Of a DNA stretch of 64,000 nt, positions 1 through 8,683 are shown in pieces (the stretch's first letter is position 1; every line of letters starts with the position of its first letter). The stretch covers positions 372,001 to 436,000 of the forward strand of contig NZ_FONV01000003.1 of the NCBI RefSeq assembly GCF_900113015.1, given 5' to 3'. Source of the stretch: Actinoplanes philippinensis. Its GTDB lineage: Bacteria; Actinomycetota; Actinomycetes; Mycobacteriales; Micromonosporaceae. The notes beneath the pieces were generated by a model, which saw only the letters and a program-made list of their open reading frames with translations, was not told where the DNA came from and did not search any database. The translations under genes and the position numbers were made by a program.

Positions 1-269
1 TCGCACACGTCGCCGAGGATGCGCAGCAGGTCGGCGCGGCGGTGGACACCGTCGGTGGTGGCGAGTTCGATCAGGTACGGGATCGCCTCGACGGTCGCGG
101 GGTAGACGGTGCCCTGGTGCCAGAGGCTGGAGCCGAGCTCGTACATCGCCTCGCCGGCCTCGTCCGGATCGGGCGAGGCGAGGCCGCGCAGGATGTCCGG
201 GGCCTCGGTGCAGGGGCCGTACGCGCCGTCGAGCGCGGACCAGTCGATGTCGTCGATTCCGTGCAGCAC
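1..269 (-). CDS. HEAT-repeat domain protein, N-terminal part (runs off the left edge)
   Basis: The reverse strand reads without a stop from a GTG at 269 to the edge of the window, giving about 89 residues that begin VLHGIDDIDWSALDGAYG. This resembles the N-terminus of small actinobacterial HEAT-repeat proteins whose first helices read like 'GIDDIDWxxL..AYG' and then 'LxSPDPxxRxxAxxxL..LWHQGTVYxAT'. An in-frame stop lies just upstream (complement of about 293-295), so GTG 269 is the only reasonable start. It is divergent from the pterin dehydratase gene, 32 bases apart. The function of these proteins is unknown. The C-terminal part lies outside the window. Confidence 0.7.
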   Translation of the reverse strand, partial: MLHGIDDIDWSALDGAYGPCTEAPDILRGLASPDPDEAGEAMYELGSSLWHQGTVYPATVEAIPYLIELATTDGVHRRADLLRILGDVC

Positions 270-301
270 CGGATCACGGTACGTGGTGCGAGCATGGGGT
301 C

Positions 302-943
302 ATGACGAAGCTGACCGGTCAGGAGATCACCGCGCGGGCGCCGGGTGGGTGGGTGTATCTGCGGAACGCGTTGCGTACCCGGCTGCGGACCGGGGACTTC
401 GCGACCGGTCTGGCGCTGGTGAACGCGATCGGCGCGGCGGCCGAGGCGGTCGATCACCATCCGGACCTGGATCTGCGGTACACGCATGTCGACGTGCGGC
501 TGTACAGCCACGACGTGGGCCGGGTGACCGGGCGGGACCTGCGGCTCGCGGCGACGATCGGTGAGCTGGCGGCGGCGGCCGGGGTGGGTGCAGGCGCGGA
601 CGGGCTGACCGTGCTGGAGCTGGCGCTGGACAGTCCGGGCTTTCCGGAGCAGCTGGGGTTCTGGGAGGCGGTGCTGGGCTATCCGCGCGACGCCGAGGGT
701 GACCTGCTCGACCCGTACGGCAAGGTGCCGTTGATCTGGTTTCAGCGCTCCGGTGACGAGGAGCCGCGGCAGCGCTGGCACCCGGATCTGTGGGTCGCGC
801 CGGCCGAGGTGGCGCCGCGGATCGCGGCGGCGCTGGAGGCCGGTGGGACGCTGGTCAGTGATGCCGACGCCCCGCGTTTCTGGGTGCTGGCCGACCCGGA
901 GGGCAATCGCCTGTGCCTGTGCACGTGGGAGGGCCGCGAGTGA
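302..943 (+). CDS. pterin-4a-carbinolamine dehydratase fused to a glyoxalase/VOC-like domain
   Basis: 213 residues with two domains. Residues about 1-100 match 4a-hydroxytetrahydrobiopterin dehydratase: the family signature is visible as AVDHHPDLDLRYTHVDVRLYSHDVG, with the paired histidines HHP, a tyrosine and a downstream histidine. This enzyme dehydrates the 4a-hydroxy pterin left by aromatic amino acid hydroxylases. Residues about 105-213 resemble a VOC (glyoxalase/bleomycin-resistance) fold: 'LDSPGFPEQLGFWEAVLGY' at its start and 'FWVLADPEGNRLCLCTWEGRE' at its end, as in Glyoxalase_6 proteins. Such fusions are known in actinobacteria. No pterin-dependent hydroxylase is nearby, so the substrate of the VOC half is open. 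The gene is monocistronic and convergent with aceB. Confidence 0.86.
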   Translation: MTKLTGQEITARAPGGWVYLRNALRTRLRTGDFATGLALVNAIGAAAEAVDHHPDLDLRYTHVDVRLYSHDVGRVTGRDLRLAATIGELAAAAGVGAGADGLTVLELALDSPGFPEQLGFWEAVLGYPRDAEGDLLDPYGKVPLIWFQRSGDEEPRQRWHPDLWVAPAEVAPRIAAALEAGGTLVSDADAPRFWVLADPEGNRLCLCTWEGRE

Positions 944-965
944 CGACCGGCCGGGGTGACGGCGA

Positions 966-1000
966 GCGGGGCGGCGTGGACCGAGACCACGCCGCCCCGC
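966..1000. terminator. bidirectional hairpin terminator between convergent genes
   Basis: Perfect 14-bp inverted repeat, arms 966-979 and 987-1000 (GCGGGGCGGCGTGG and its complement), with a 7-base loop. It sits in the 67-bp gap between the convergent dehydratase-VOC gene and aceB. There is no U tract, as is common in high-GC actinobacteria, so the termination role is inferred from position. Confidence 0.7.
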
Positions 1001-1010
1001 CCTCATCCGA

Positions 1011-2636
1011 TCAGGCCGCGACAGGAGCCTGATCGGTGACCGGAGCCGCCACCCCACCGGACAGGTGCCGTAGGTAGGCCGGCAGGGTGAGGAACTCCGG
1101 GCAGGTCCGTTCCGACAGCAGGACGGTGAGCAGGGTCCGCGCCTGGCCGAAGCAGCGGGCGGCCTCCTCGTCCAGCGCGCCGGTCTCGCTGAGCACGTCC
1201 AGTTCCTCGCGCAGCATCCGGGCGACCAGGCCGGCCGTGACCGGCACGCCGTAGTCGGTCGGGGTGCCCGAGGAGATCCACTGCCAGAGCTGGGCCCGGC
1301 AGATCTCGGCGGTCGCCGCGTCCTCCATCAGGCCGCCGAGCGCCACCGCGCCCCGGCCGCCCAGCCACGCGGCGATGTAGCGCAGCGCCACGCTGACGTT
1401 GGTACGCAGCGCGACCTCGGTGACGGTGACGTCGCCGGCCTTGATGTCGAGGAGGTCGGCGGCGGTGACCCGGACGTCGTCGCGCTTGCGGACGATCTGG
1501 TGGGGCTCGTCGCCGAGCCACTGGTCGAACACCTCGCGGCAGGTCTCGACGAGGCCGGGGTGGGCGACCCAGGATCCGTCGAACCCGTCGCCGACCTCGC
1601 GCCGCTTGTCCTGACGGACCTGGTTGAGGGCCCGTTTCGCGGCGACCGGGTCACGGCTGGGCACGACCGCGGCCATCCCGCCGATCGCGTGGGCGCCGCG
1701 TTTGTGGCAGGTCCTGACCAGCAGCTCGGTGTAGGCCCGCATGAACGGCGCGGTCATGGTGACCTGCGAACGCTCGGGCAGGACCACGTCCGGCCGGTTC
1801 TTGATCATGCTGAACAGGTAGTCCCAGCGGCCCGCGTTCAGGCCGGCCGAGTGCTCGCGCAGCTCGTAGAGGATCTCCTCCATCTCGAACGCGGCGTTGA
1901 TCGTCTCGATCAGGACGGTGGCCCGGATCGTCCCGCGCGGGATGCCGAGGTACTCCTGGGCGAAGACGAAGACGTCGTTCCAGAGGCGGGCCTCCAGGTG
2001 CGACTCCATCTTCGGCAGGTAGAAGTAGGGGCCGCTGCCCCGGTCGATCTGCCGCTGCCCGCAGTGGAACAGGTAGAGACCGAAATCGAACAGTGACGCC
2101 GACACCGCCCGGCCGCCGATGCGCAGGTGACACTCCGGCAGGTGCCAGCCCCGCGGCCGCACCATGATCGTCGGGACCTGCGCGCCGACCTCGTACCGCT
2201 TGCCGTCCGGCGCGGTGAAGTCGAGTGTGCCGTCCAGCGCGTCGCGCAGGTTGAGCTGGCCGAGGATCACGTTGTCCCAGGTGGGCGACGTGGCGTCCTC
2301 GAAGTCGGCCATCCAGACCTTGGCGCCCGAGTTGAGGGCGTTGATGGTCATCTTGCGTTCCGGCGGGCCGGTGATCTCGACCCGCCGGTCGGTGAGGTCG
2401 GCGGCGGCCGGGGCGACCTGCCAGGACAGGTCGTCCCGGATGTGCTGCGTCGAGGTGAGGAAGTTCAGGTCGGTGGTACGGGTGGCCCGGCGGCGACGGC
2501 GGCGCTCCAGGAGCTGGACCCGGCGGGCGCCGAACTCGCGGTCGAGCGCCACGATGAACTCGACGGCCTCAGGGGTCAGGATCTCGGAGTGACGGCCTGC
2601 TGTCGTACCGGTGATGGTGATCTCTTCGGCGCCCAT
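1011..2636 (-). CDS. aceB: malate synthase A
   Basis: 541 residues, the usual length of the A isoform. It condenses glyoxylate with acetyl-CoA to malate, the second step of the cytosolic glyoxylate bypass that lets cells grow on acetate or fatty acids. The malate synthase signature is visible as [17 protein letters not shown], and further conserved blocks are [14 protein letters not shown] and VHPGLV-like [13 protein letters not shown]. It lies 19 bp downstream of aceA on the same strand, so the two are almost certainly cotranscribed. The ATG start is preceded by a purine-rich GGGACAGAG. Confidence 0.97.
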   Translation of the reverse strand: MGAEEITITGTTAGRHSEILTPEAVEFIVALDREFGARRVQLLERRRRRRATRTTDLNFLTSTQHIRDDLSWQVAPAAADLTDRRVEITGPPERKMTINALNSGAKVWMADFEDATSPTWDNVILGQLNLRDALDGTLDFTAPDGKRYEVGAQVPTIMVRPRGWHLPECHLRIGGRAVSASLFDFGLYLFHCGQRQIDRGSGPYFYLPKMESHLEARLWNDVFVFAQEYLGIPRGTIRATVLIETINAAFEMEEILYELREHSAGLNAGRWDYLFSMIKNRPDVVLPERSQVTMTAPFMRAYTELLVRTCHKRGAHAIGGMAAVVPSRDPVAAKRALNQVRQDKRREVGDGFDGSWVAHPGLVETCREVFDQWLGDEPHQIVRKRDDVRVTAADLLDIKAGDVTVTEVALRTNVSVALRYIAAWLGGRGAVALGGLMEDAATAEICRAQLWQWISSGTPTDYGVPVTAGLVARMLREELDVLSETGALDEEAARCFGQARTLLTVLLSERTCPEFLTLPAYLRHLSGGVAAPVTDQAPVAA

Positions 2637-2655
2637 GGTCTCTGTCCCGTCCTGG

Positions 2656-3939
2656 TCAGAACTGCTCGGCTTCGGTGGAACCGGACAGCGCCGTGGTGGA
2701 GCTGTCCGGGTTCAGGGCGGTGGAGACGGCGTCGAAGTAACCGGTGCCGACCTCGGCCTGGTGCTTGGTGGCGGTGTAGCCGTCGGCCTCGGCCGCGAAC
2801 TCGGCCTCCTGCAGCTTCACGTAGGCGCTCATGCCGGTCTGGGCGTAACCCTTGGCCAGCTCGAACATGGAGTGGTTGAGGGCGTGGAAGCCGGCCAGCG
2901 TGACGAACTGGAACTTGTAGCCCATCGCGCCGAGCTCCTTCTGGAAGCGCGCGATCGTGTCGTCGTCGAGGTTCTTCTTCCAGTTGAACGACGGCGAGCA
3001 GTTGTACGACAGCAGCTTGCCCGGGTGCTTGGCGTGCACGGCCTCGGCGAACTTGCGGGCGAAGTCGAGGTCCGGCTTGCCGGTCTCCACCCAGAGCATG
3101 TCGGCGTAGTCGGCGTAGGCGATGCCCCGGGCGATCGCCGCGTCGTCGCCCGGCCGCACCCGGAAGAAGCCCTCGGAGGTGCGCTCGCCGGTGACGAACG
3201 GCTGGTCACGGGGGTCGACGTCGGTGGTGAGCAGGTCGGCCGCGAGGGCGTCGGTACGGGCGATGACCAGCGTCGGCACACCGGCGACGTCGGCCGCGAG
3301 GCGCGCCGCGTTCAGCGTGCGGATGTGCTGCTGGGTGGGGATGAGCACCTTGCCGCCGAGGTGGCCGCACTTCTTCTCGCTGGCGAGCTGGTCCTCCCAG
3401 TGCACACCGGCGGCGCCGGCCGCGATCATGCCCTTCATCAGCTCGAACGCGTTGAGCGGGCCACCGAAGCCGGCTTCCGCGTCGGCGACGATCGGGGCGA
3501 ACCAGTCGCGCTCGTACCGGCCGTTGGAGGTGTCGATCTGGTCGGCGCGCAGCAGCGCGTTGTTGATCCGGCGGACCACGGCGGGCACCGAGTTCGCCGG
3601 GTAGAGCGACTGGTCGGGGTAGGTGTGGCCGGAGAGGTTCGCGTCGGCCGCGACCTGCCAGCCGGACAGGTAGATGGCCTTGAGGCCGGCGCGCACCATC
3701 TGGGTCGCCTGCCCACCGGTCAGCGAGCCGAGGGCGTTGATGTAGTCCTCGGTGTGCAGCAGCTCCCACAGCTTCGCGGCGCCGCGCTCGGCCAGGGTGT
3801 GCCGCTCCTGCAGGGTGCCCCGCAGCCGCACGACATCCTGCGCGGTGTAGTCACGCTTGATGCCGGCCCAGCGGGGGTTGTCAGCCCATTCCCGAGTGAG
3901 GTCCTCAGCGGTACCGCCACGGTTCTGGTTCTCAGTCAT
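2656..3939 (-). CDS. aceA: isocitrate lyase
   Basis: 427 residues. It cleaves isocitrate to succinate and glyoxylate, the committed step of the glyoxylate shunt. The catalytic loop motif KKCGHLGG is at residues 189-196, with the active-site cysteine at about 191; '[10 protein letters not shown]' (151-160) and 'GVHWEDQL' (178-185) are the Mg-binding and substrate blocks of ICL1-type enzymes. It is the first gene of the aceA-aceB unit and is divergent from the RamB-like regulator, with a 128-bp shared control region containing two palindromes. That arrangement suggests direct regulation by acetate/propionyl-type effectors. Confidence 0.97.
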   Translation of the reverse strand: MTENQNRGGTAEDLTREWADNPRWAGIKRDYTAQDVVRLRGTLQERHTLAERGAAKLWELLHTEDYINALGSLTGGQATQMVRAGLKAIYLSGWQVAADANLSGHTYPDQSLYPANSVPAVVRRINNALLRADQIDTSNGRYERDWFAPIVADAEAGFGGPLNAFELMKGMIAAGAAGVHWEDQLASEKKCGHLGGKVLIPTQQHIRTLNAARLAADVAGVPTLVIARTDALAADLLTTDVDPRDQPFVTGERTSEGFFRVRPGDDAAIARGIAYADYADMLWVETGKPDLDFARKFAEAVHAKHPGKLLSYNCSPSFNWKKNLDDDTIARFQKELGAMGYKFQFVTLAGFHALNHSMFELAKGYAQTGMSAYVKLQEAEFAAEADGYTATKHQAEVGTGYFDAVSTALNPDSSTTALSGSTEAEQF

Positions 3940-3966
3940 CAGAAGAATCCTTTCCTGCCCTGTCGC

Positions 3967-3986
3967 GTTCTTCCGTGTGGAAGAAC
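3967..3986. promoter_or_regulatory. 8-bp inverted repeat upstream of aceA, candidate operator
   Basis: GTTCTTCC (3967-3974) and GGAAGAAC (3979-3986) form a perfect inverted repeat with a 4-base spacer, 28-47 bp upstream of the aceA ATG. A RamB-like regulator is encoded directly opposite. The sequence is not the published corynebacterial RamB consensus, so assignment to this regulator is inference. Confidence 0.45.
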
Positions 3987-4042
3987 TTCACTCTCAGGGA
4001 TCCCACCAGCCCCGCTGAAGGCCCTTCTTGAGGAAAGAAACG

Positions 4043-4053
4043 CAGAAATTCTG
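4043..4053. promoter_or_regulatory. CAGAA-A-TTCTG palindrome upstream of the RamB-like gene
   Basis: Perfect 5-bp arms around one central base, in the most AT-rich patch of the aceA-ramB intergenic region and only 14 bp from the regulator's GTG start. The position fits an autoregulatory operator or a core promoter element. The A/T-rich palindrome is loosely like RamB sites, but it lacks the TTTGCAAA core. Confidence 0.4.
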
Positions 4054-4067
4054 TTAGGGTCAAACCC

Positions 4068-5519
4068 GTGACCGCTTCACCTTCCCCAGAGCCCTCGGTC
4101 GATCTCGTCACCCTGGGGCAGCGCCTCCGGCACCTGCGGCGCACCCGCGGCCTGACCCTCGACCAGCTCAGCGACGCGGTCGGACGGGCGCCGTCGCAGC
4201 TGTCGCTCATCGAGAACGGCAAGCGGGAGCCGAAACTGTCGGTGCTCCAGGCGATCGCGGGCGCGCTGGGCGTACCCCTGCAGGATCTTCTCCGCCCGGA
4301 GGCGCCGAGCCGACGCGCCGGCCTGGAGATCGAGCTGGCCCACTTCCAGCAGAATCCCGCCTACCAGGCGCTCGGCCTGCCGGTCGTCAAAGCCGGGCGG
4401 CGGCTGCCCGCCGACGCCCTCGAGTCGCTGATCGGCATGCACCGCGAGCTCAACCGGGTGCTCACCGAGCAGACCGCGACCCCCGAGGTGGCGCGGCGCG
4501 CCAACGCGCAACTGCGCGCCGACATGCGGCGGCGCGACAACTACTTCGCCGAGATCGAGGCGGCCGCCGCCAAGGTCCTTCAGTCGGTACGGCACACGAC
4601 CGGCCCGCTGTCCCAGCGCGGGATCCTCGACATCGCGGCACAGATCGGGTTCAGCCTGCACTACGTCAACGACCTGCCCGCCTCCACCCGCTCGGTGACC
4701 GACCTGAAAAATCGCCGGATCTTCCTCCCCCAGGTGGCCAGCGGCAAGGGGCACGACCCGCGGGCGGTGGTGCTGCAGACGCTCGGGCACTTCGTCCTCG
4801 GGCACAACGACCCGTCCGACTACGGCGACTTCCTGCGGCAGCGGGTCGAGGTCAACTACTTCGCGGCGGCGCTGCTCATGCCGGAGAAGTTCGCCGTCGG
4901 CTTCCTGGCCGAGGCGAAAGCCGACCGGGCGCTGGCCATCGACGACTTCCGGGACGCGTTCGGGGTGTCCTACGAGACGGCCGCCCACCGGTTCACCAAC
5001 CTGGCCACGCACCACTTCGGGATCCCGGTGCACTTCGCGCGCGTCCACGAGACCGGGATCGTCTACAAGGCGTACGAGAACGACAACGTCCGTTTCCCGT
5101 CTGACGTGACCGGCGCGATCGAGGGCCAGCCGGTGTGCCGCAAGTGGGCGTCGCGCACGGTCTTCGAGGCCGAGGACCCGTATTCGTCGTTCTACCAGTT
5201 CACCGACACGACAGCGGGCACGTACTGGTGCACCGTCCACGTCGAGTCGACCAGCTCCGGGCTGTTCTCGGTGACCGTCGGCACGCCGTACGAGCATGCC
5301 CGCTGGTTCCGCGGCGGCGACGTCCCGGGACGGACCGTCTCGCACTGCCCCGACCCGGACTGCTGCCGGCGCCCACCGGCCGTGCTCGTCGACCGGTGGG
5401 CGGGCAACGCCTGGCCGAGTGCCCGTGTCCACTCGCACCTGCTGGCGGCGCTGCCCCCGGGCACGTTCCCCGGTGTCGACAACCGGGACGTCTACGACTT
5501 CCTGGAGCGCCGCGCATAG
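4068..5519 (+). CDS. ramB: XRE-family short-chain fatty-acyl (RamB-like) transcriptional regulator
   Basis: 483 residues, the typical RamB/PrpR-type layout. An XRE helix-turn-helix lies at about 14-70 (LGQRLRHLRRTRGLTLDQLSDAVG...LSLIENGKREP). An ImmA/IrrE-like domain follows at about 180-300, with LGHFVLGH in place of a full HExxH. The C-terminal DUF2083-type region is cysteine-rich (SHCPDPDCCRRP). RamB controls isocitrate lyase and malate synthase genes in Corynebacterium and mycobacteria in response to acetate or propionate metabolism. The gene is divergent from aceA, which supports that job here. The GTG start has AGGG eight bases upstream. The orthology is strong by architecture and context; the effector is inferred. 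Confidence 0.88.
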   Translation: MTASPSPEPSVDLVTLGQRLRHLRRTRGLTLDQLSDAVGRAPSQLSLIENGKREPKLSVLQAIAGALGVPLQDLLRPEAPSRRAGLEIELAHFQQNPAYQALGLPVVKAGRRLPADALESLIGMHRELNRVLTEQTATPEVARRANAQLRADMRRRDNYFAEIEAAAAKVLQSVRHTTGPLSQRGILDIAAQIGFSLHYVNDLPASTRSVTDLKNRRIFLPQVASGKGHDPRAVVLQTLGHFVLGHNDPSDYGDFLRQRVEVNYFAAALLMPEKFAVGFLAEAKADRALAIDDFRDAFGVSYETAAHRFTNLATHHFGIPVHFARVHETGIVYKAYENDNVRFPSDVTGAIEGQPVCRKWASRTVFEAEDPYSSFYQFTDTTAGTYWCTVHVESTSSGLFSVTVGTPYEHARWFRGGDVPGRTVSHCPDPDCCRRPPAVLVDRWAGNAWPSARVHSHLLAALPPGTFPGVDNRDVYDFLERRA

Positions 5520-5534
5520 CAGCCATACCGGCTT

Positions 5535-6062
5535 TCAGAGGTAGGTGTCCAGCCTGCGCCGGGCCGCCGACTCGAACGGCTGGACGGCCGACGACAGCCG
5601 GGCGAACAGATCGTCGCAGGTGGCGCGGGCCTCGGCGATCACCTCCGGCGGGTAGCCGTACCGGATCTGGTGCTCGGCGAACTCGTCCTCGTCGAGCACC
5701 GCCACCGAGCCGTCCCATCGCCGGATCACGTCCAGGTCCAGGTCGACGGCGCGCACCACGCCGTCGACGACCCGCGGCCGGTCGGTGATGTCGATGTAGA
5801 CGGCGATCGACGACGCCGCCGACGGGGCGTTGACCGAGGCGATCCAGTTGCCGGACACCGGCACCAGCATCACGAAGTCGTGCAGCTGCGGGAACATCTC
5901 GCCGTCACCGCGGCGCATGCTGATCCCGGCGCGCCCGCCCAGCCACAGGCCGTGCTCGTCCGCACCGAGCGGCTCCAGATCGCACTCCCAGTGCCGCAGC
6001 CCACCCCACTTGGTGAACCGGACCTCACCGGTCGGAGCGGACGCCGGGTCGATGATCGCCAT
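5535..6062 (-). CDS. DUF402 domain protein
   Basis: 175 residues. The DUF402 family is recognised from 'LVPVSGNWIASVNAP', 'VYIDITDRPRVVDGVVRAVDLDLDV' and 'VLDEDEFAEHQIRYGYPPEVIAEA', the acidic strand pattern seen in FomD/Ntdp-type nucleotide phosphatases. The family contains nucleoside di/triphosphate phosphatases, but the substrate here is unknown. It lies 9 bp downstream of the AAA+ ATPase gene on the same strand, so the two are probably cotranscribed. It is convergent with the RamB-like gene, 15 bp away. Confidence 0.8.
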   Translation of the reverse strand: MAIIDPASAPTGEVRFTKWGGLRHWECDLEPLGADEHGLWLGGRAGISMRRGDGEMFPQLHDFVMLVPVSGNWIASVNAPSAASSIAVYIDITDRPRVVDGVVRAVDLDLDVIRRWDGSVAVLDEDEFAEHQIRYGYPPEVIAEARATCDDLFARLSSAVQPFESAARRRLDTYL

Positions 6063-6071
6063 CCGTCCACC

Positions 6072-7508
6072 CTAGGATCCGCCGCGGAGCGCCCGGACGG
6101 CGGTCAGCAGGTCCTCCTGGGAGATCGGGGTGACGGCGGCGCCGCGGGCGTCCTGCATGGCCTTGGCCAGCTGGACCCGCCGCAGCACCTCCTTGATGTC
6201 GGCGCCGGTCATGCCGGTGCTGGCCACCCCGAGGGCGGTCAGGTCGAGGTCGTCGGCGAACATCCGGAAACCGGGCGTCTCGTGAGCGCTGATCAGGCCG
6301 CGGATCATCTTGCGGAAGATCTCGGCGCGGGACGTCTCGTCCGGCTTCGGGACACTGATCTTGACGTCGAAGCGACCGGAACGGATCAGCGACTCGTCGA
6401 CCCGGTGCGGGAAGTTGGTGGTGGCCACCACGATGACGTTCGGGTTCTCCTCGATCAGGTCGTTCATCTCCTGCTTGAAGATCCCGGCGACCGCGTTGAG
6501 GGCCTGGCTCGCCGCGTCCCCGCCCGCCCCGGCGTAGCTGACGATCGAGTCGAACTCGTCGAACAGCATCAGCGTCGGCGTCCGGTACCGGCGGGCGTCC
6601 CGGAAGATCTGCTTGATGTTGCGTTCCGAGCCGCCCAGGTACTTGTCGAGGATCTCCGGGGTGCGGATCTCCCGGAAGTCGGCGCCGATCTCGTTGGCGA
6701 GCGCGCGGGACAGCATGGTCTTGCCGGTGCCGGGTGGCCCGTACATCAGCAGGCCCTGCGGGCGACGGGCCCCCCACCGTGCCATCGCCTCGGGATGCCG
6801 GAAGGAGACGGCTATCTGGCGCAGCTCGGCGACGACGCCGGCGAGGCCGCCGACCATGTCGAGGGTGACCGACCCGGTGGTGGCGGGCGTGCCGGCCCGG
6901 CGCCCGACCACGTAGCGGCGGCCGGTCAGCGACCCGGGCCCGGCGATGTCGGCGACGGCCTGCAGGGTGAGGGTGACGAAGGCGCGCAGGTGGGCGACGC
7001 CGACGGCGTCGCGCGGGATCCGCGACTTCAGGCGGGCGACACCGGCGTCGTAGGTCACCGTCGCCTCGATGCCGGCGTCGGTGTCGGCGAGCAGTCCCGG
7101 TTCGCGGTCCACCGGCTTTTCCAGACCCAGGCTGCGGTACGCGACAGCCGCGGCCATCCCCACGCCGTCGACGATGCGGGTCACCACCTGGTCCCCGGCG
7201 GCGATCCGGCGGGCCAGGAGACGACCGAGCGGGTCGATGTCGAGCACGATGCCGCGCATCCGCTGCCGGGTGGCGGCCGGTGAGTCGAGGGTGACGATGC
7301 GGGCGGTGAAGACGTGCTCGGCGCCGCCGGTGCCGTCGACGGTCACCTCGACCCGGTGCACCGGCTCCGGCCACGCGGCCTGGTGCAGCAGATCGACCGG
7401 GTTGACCCGGGCGGCGGCGAGCAGCGTGCCAGCGTCGACCAGCTCGACGGTCGCCCCGGCGTGCTCGAAGGTCTCGCTGTGCGGCCGGGTGGAGCCGGAG
7501 TCGGTCAT
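6072..7508 (-). CDS. AAA+ ATPase of the FtsH/CDC48 class
   Basis: 478 residues. The N-terminal half (about 1-225) is a unique region of unclear fold. The C-terminal half is a classical AAA domain: Walker A YGPPGTGKT, Walker B LMLFDEFDS, a second-region pattern VIVVATTNFPHRVDESLIRSGRFD, and a C-terminal helical lid. There is no protease zinc motif and no transmembrane segment, so it is not FtsH. A remodelling or unfoldase role is likely, with unknown client. The ATG at 7508 (MTDSGSTRPH) was chosen because coding character stops upstream. It is divergent from the antitoxin-like gene and followed by DUF402. Confidence 0.85.
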   Translation of the reverse strand: MTDSGSTRPHSETFEHAGATVELVDAGTLLAAARVNPVDLLHQAAWPEPVHRVEVTVDGTGGAEHVFTARIVTLDSPAATRQRMRGIVLDIDPLGRLLARRIAAGDQVVTRIVDGVGMAAAVAYRSLGLEKPVDREPGLLADTDAGIEATVTYDAGVARLKSRIPRDAVGVAHLRAFVTLTLQAVADIAGPGSLTGRRYVVGRRAGTPATTGSVTLDMVGGLAGVVAELRQIAVSFRHPEAMARWGARRPQGLLMYGPPGTGKTMLSRALANEIGADFREIRTPEILDKYLGGSERNIKQIFRDARRYRTPTLMLFDEFDSIVSYAGAGGDAASQALNAVAGIFKQEMNDLIEENPNVIVVATTNFPHRVDESLIRSGRFDVKISVPKPDETSRAEIFRKMIRGLISAHETPGFRMFADDLDLTALGVASTGMTGADIKEVLRRVQLAKAMQDARGAAVTPISQEDLLTAVRALRGGS

Positions 7509-7578
7509 CTGTCGTCTCCCGCCGATGTCGGGTGCCGGACGTACTCCCCCAGCGTGACACGCGATCGCATGTCCGGCA

Positions 7579-7603
7579 GTTTGCCCGGGTCGTGAGCGGG
7601 AAA
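7579..7603 (+). promoter_or_regulatory. possible stress-sigma (SigF/SigB-like) promoter
   Basis: GTTT (7579-7582), a 15-base spacer and GGGAAA (7598-7603) resemble the actinobacterial SigF/SigB pattern GTTT-N14-17-GGGTAT. It ends 10 bp before the antitoxin-like ATG, which would make the transcript nearly leaderless. The -10 match is imperfect. Confidence 0.3.
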
Positions 7604-7613
7604 ACGGCCTGGC

Positions 7614-7799
7614 ATGAGTGATTTCCTGAGCAAGGCCAAGGACTTCGCCGACCAGCACGACGAGCAGGTCGACCAGGCGCTGGAGAAGGGCGGCGACCAG
7701 ATCGACGAGCGCACCGGCAACAAGTACTCCGAGCACATCGACCGGGGCGTCGACGAGGCGCAGAAGCGCACCGGCCAGGGCGACACCCTGCCGGGCTGA
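7614..7799 (+). CDS. MT0933-family antitoxin-like small protein
   Basis: 61 residues, very hydrophilic and charged, reading MSDFLSKAKDFADQHDEQV then 'ALEKGGDQIDERTGNKYSEHIDRGVDEAQKRTG'. This is the repeat-like pattern of the MT0933_antitox (Rv0909-type) family. The mycobacterial member is paired with a toxin gene (Rv0910). Here the next gene is a methyltransferase, so no partner is adjacent. The protein is also reminiscent of CsbD-like stress proteins. It carries no Cys or aromatic core. The label 'antitoxin' is a family name only. Confidence 0.82.
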   Translation: MSDFLSKAKDFADQHDEQVDQALEKGGDQIDERTGNKYSEHIDRGVDEAQKRTGQGDTLPG

Positions 7800-7844
7800 G
7801 AAAACCGCTGGTCCGGCCGGGCGAGGACCGGCGACGATTCCACG

Positions 7845-8651
7845 ATGGACCAGACCACGGGCGAGATAGTCGACTTCTACACCGGCTACGACGAGGCGGG
7901 GCGCCTGGACCGGCGGGCGTCGTTCCAGCTGGAGCGGATCCGCACCCGGGAGCTGCTGGAGCAGCACCTGCCGCCGGCGCCGGCCTCGATCCTGGACGTC
8001 GGCGGCGGGCCGGGGACGTATGCCCGCCCGCTGCTCGCCGCCGGCTACCGGGTCCGGCTCGTCGACCTGGTGCCGGCCCACGTCGCGCAGGCGCGGGCCG
8101 GGCAGCCGCCGGTCGACGCGGTCGTCGGCGACGCCCGGGCGCTGCCCGCCGACGACCACTCCTGGGACGCGACGCTGCTGCTCGGGCCGCTCTACCACCT
8201 GCTGGACCGGGCGGACCGGCTGCGGGCCCTGCGCGAGGCCGCCCGGGTGACACGGCCCGGCGGGGTGGTGCTGGCGGCGGCGATCTCCCGGTTCGCGGGG
8301 CCGCTGGATTTCGCGGCGACCGGCCGGTTCACCTCCGACCGGCTGTATGCGGAGGCCGAGCAGATCCTCGCGACCGGGCACAACCATCCGGGGCTCGGGT
8401 TCACGCACGCGTACTTCCATCGGGTGTCCGAACTGGCCGGCGAGTTCCGGGAGGCCGGGTTGCCCGGGGTCACCGTGCACGGCATCGAGGGTCCCGCGTG
8501 GCCGGCGGCGGACGCCGCGGCCGGCACCCCGAACGAGCGGGTGGTCCTCGACGGCGCGCTGGCCCTGGCCCGGCTCTACAGCACCGAGGCGGACGTGCTC
8601 GCGGCGAGCGCCCACCTGATGGCCGTGGCGATCACCCCGGGCGGACGATGA
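7845..8651 (+). CDS. class I SAM-dependent methyltransferase
   Basis: 268 residues. Motif I is SILDVGGGPGTYARPL at about residues 47-62, followed by the acidic strand end VRLVDLVP and motif II/III blocks 'ALPADDHSWDATLLLGPLYHLLDRADRL' and 'RVTRPGGVVLAAAI'. This is a Methyltransf_11/25-like fold that lies in the cytosol. The C-terminal 100 residues include a substrate-cap region (LGFTHAYFHRVSELAGEF). The substrate is unknown. The neighbours do not form a pathway with it. Confidence 0.9.
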   Translation: MDQTTGEIVDFYTGYDEAGRLDRRASFQLERIRTRELLEQHLPPAPASILDVGGGPGTYARPLLAAGYRVRLVDLVPAHVAQARAGQPPVDAVVGDARALPADDHSWDATLLLGPLYHLLDRADRLRALREAARVTRPGGVVLAAAISRFAGPLDFAATGRFTSDRLYAEAEQILATGHNHPGLGFTHAYFHRVSELAGEFREAGLPGVTVHGIEGPAWPAADAAAGTPNERVVLDGALALARLYSTEADVLAASAHLMAVAITPGGR

Positions 8652-8683
8652 CATCGCCGTGAACACGGTGGCAGGATGTGCGC

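Noticed and set aside
2611..4071. A 486-codon plus-strand frame opposite aceA
   Set aside because: aceA on the minus strand contains the complete isocitrate lyase signature; the plus frame has none and reads like antisense.
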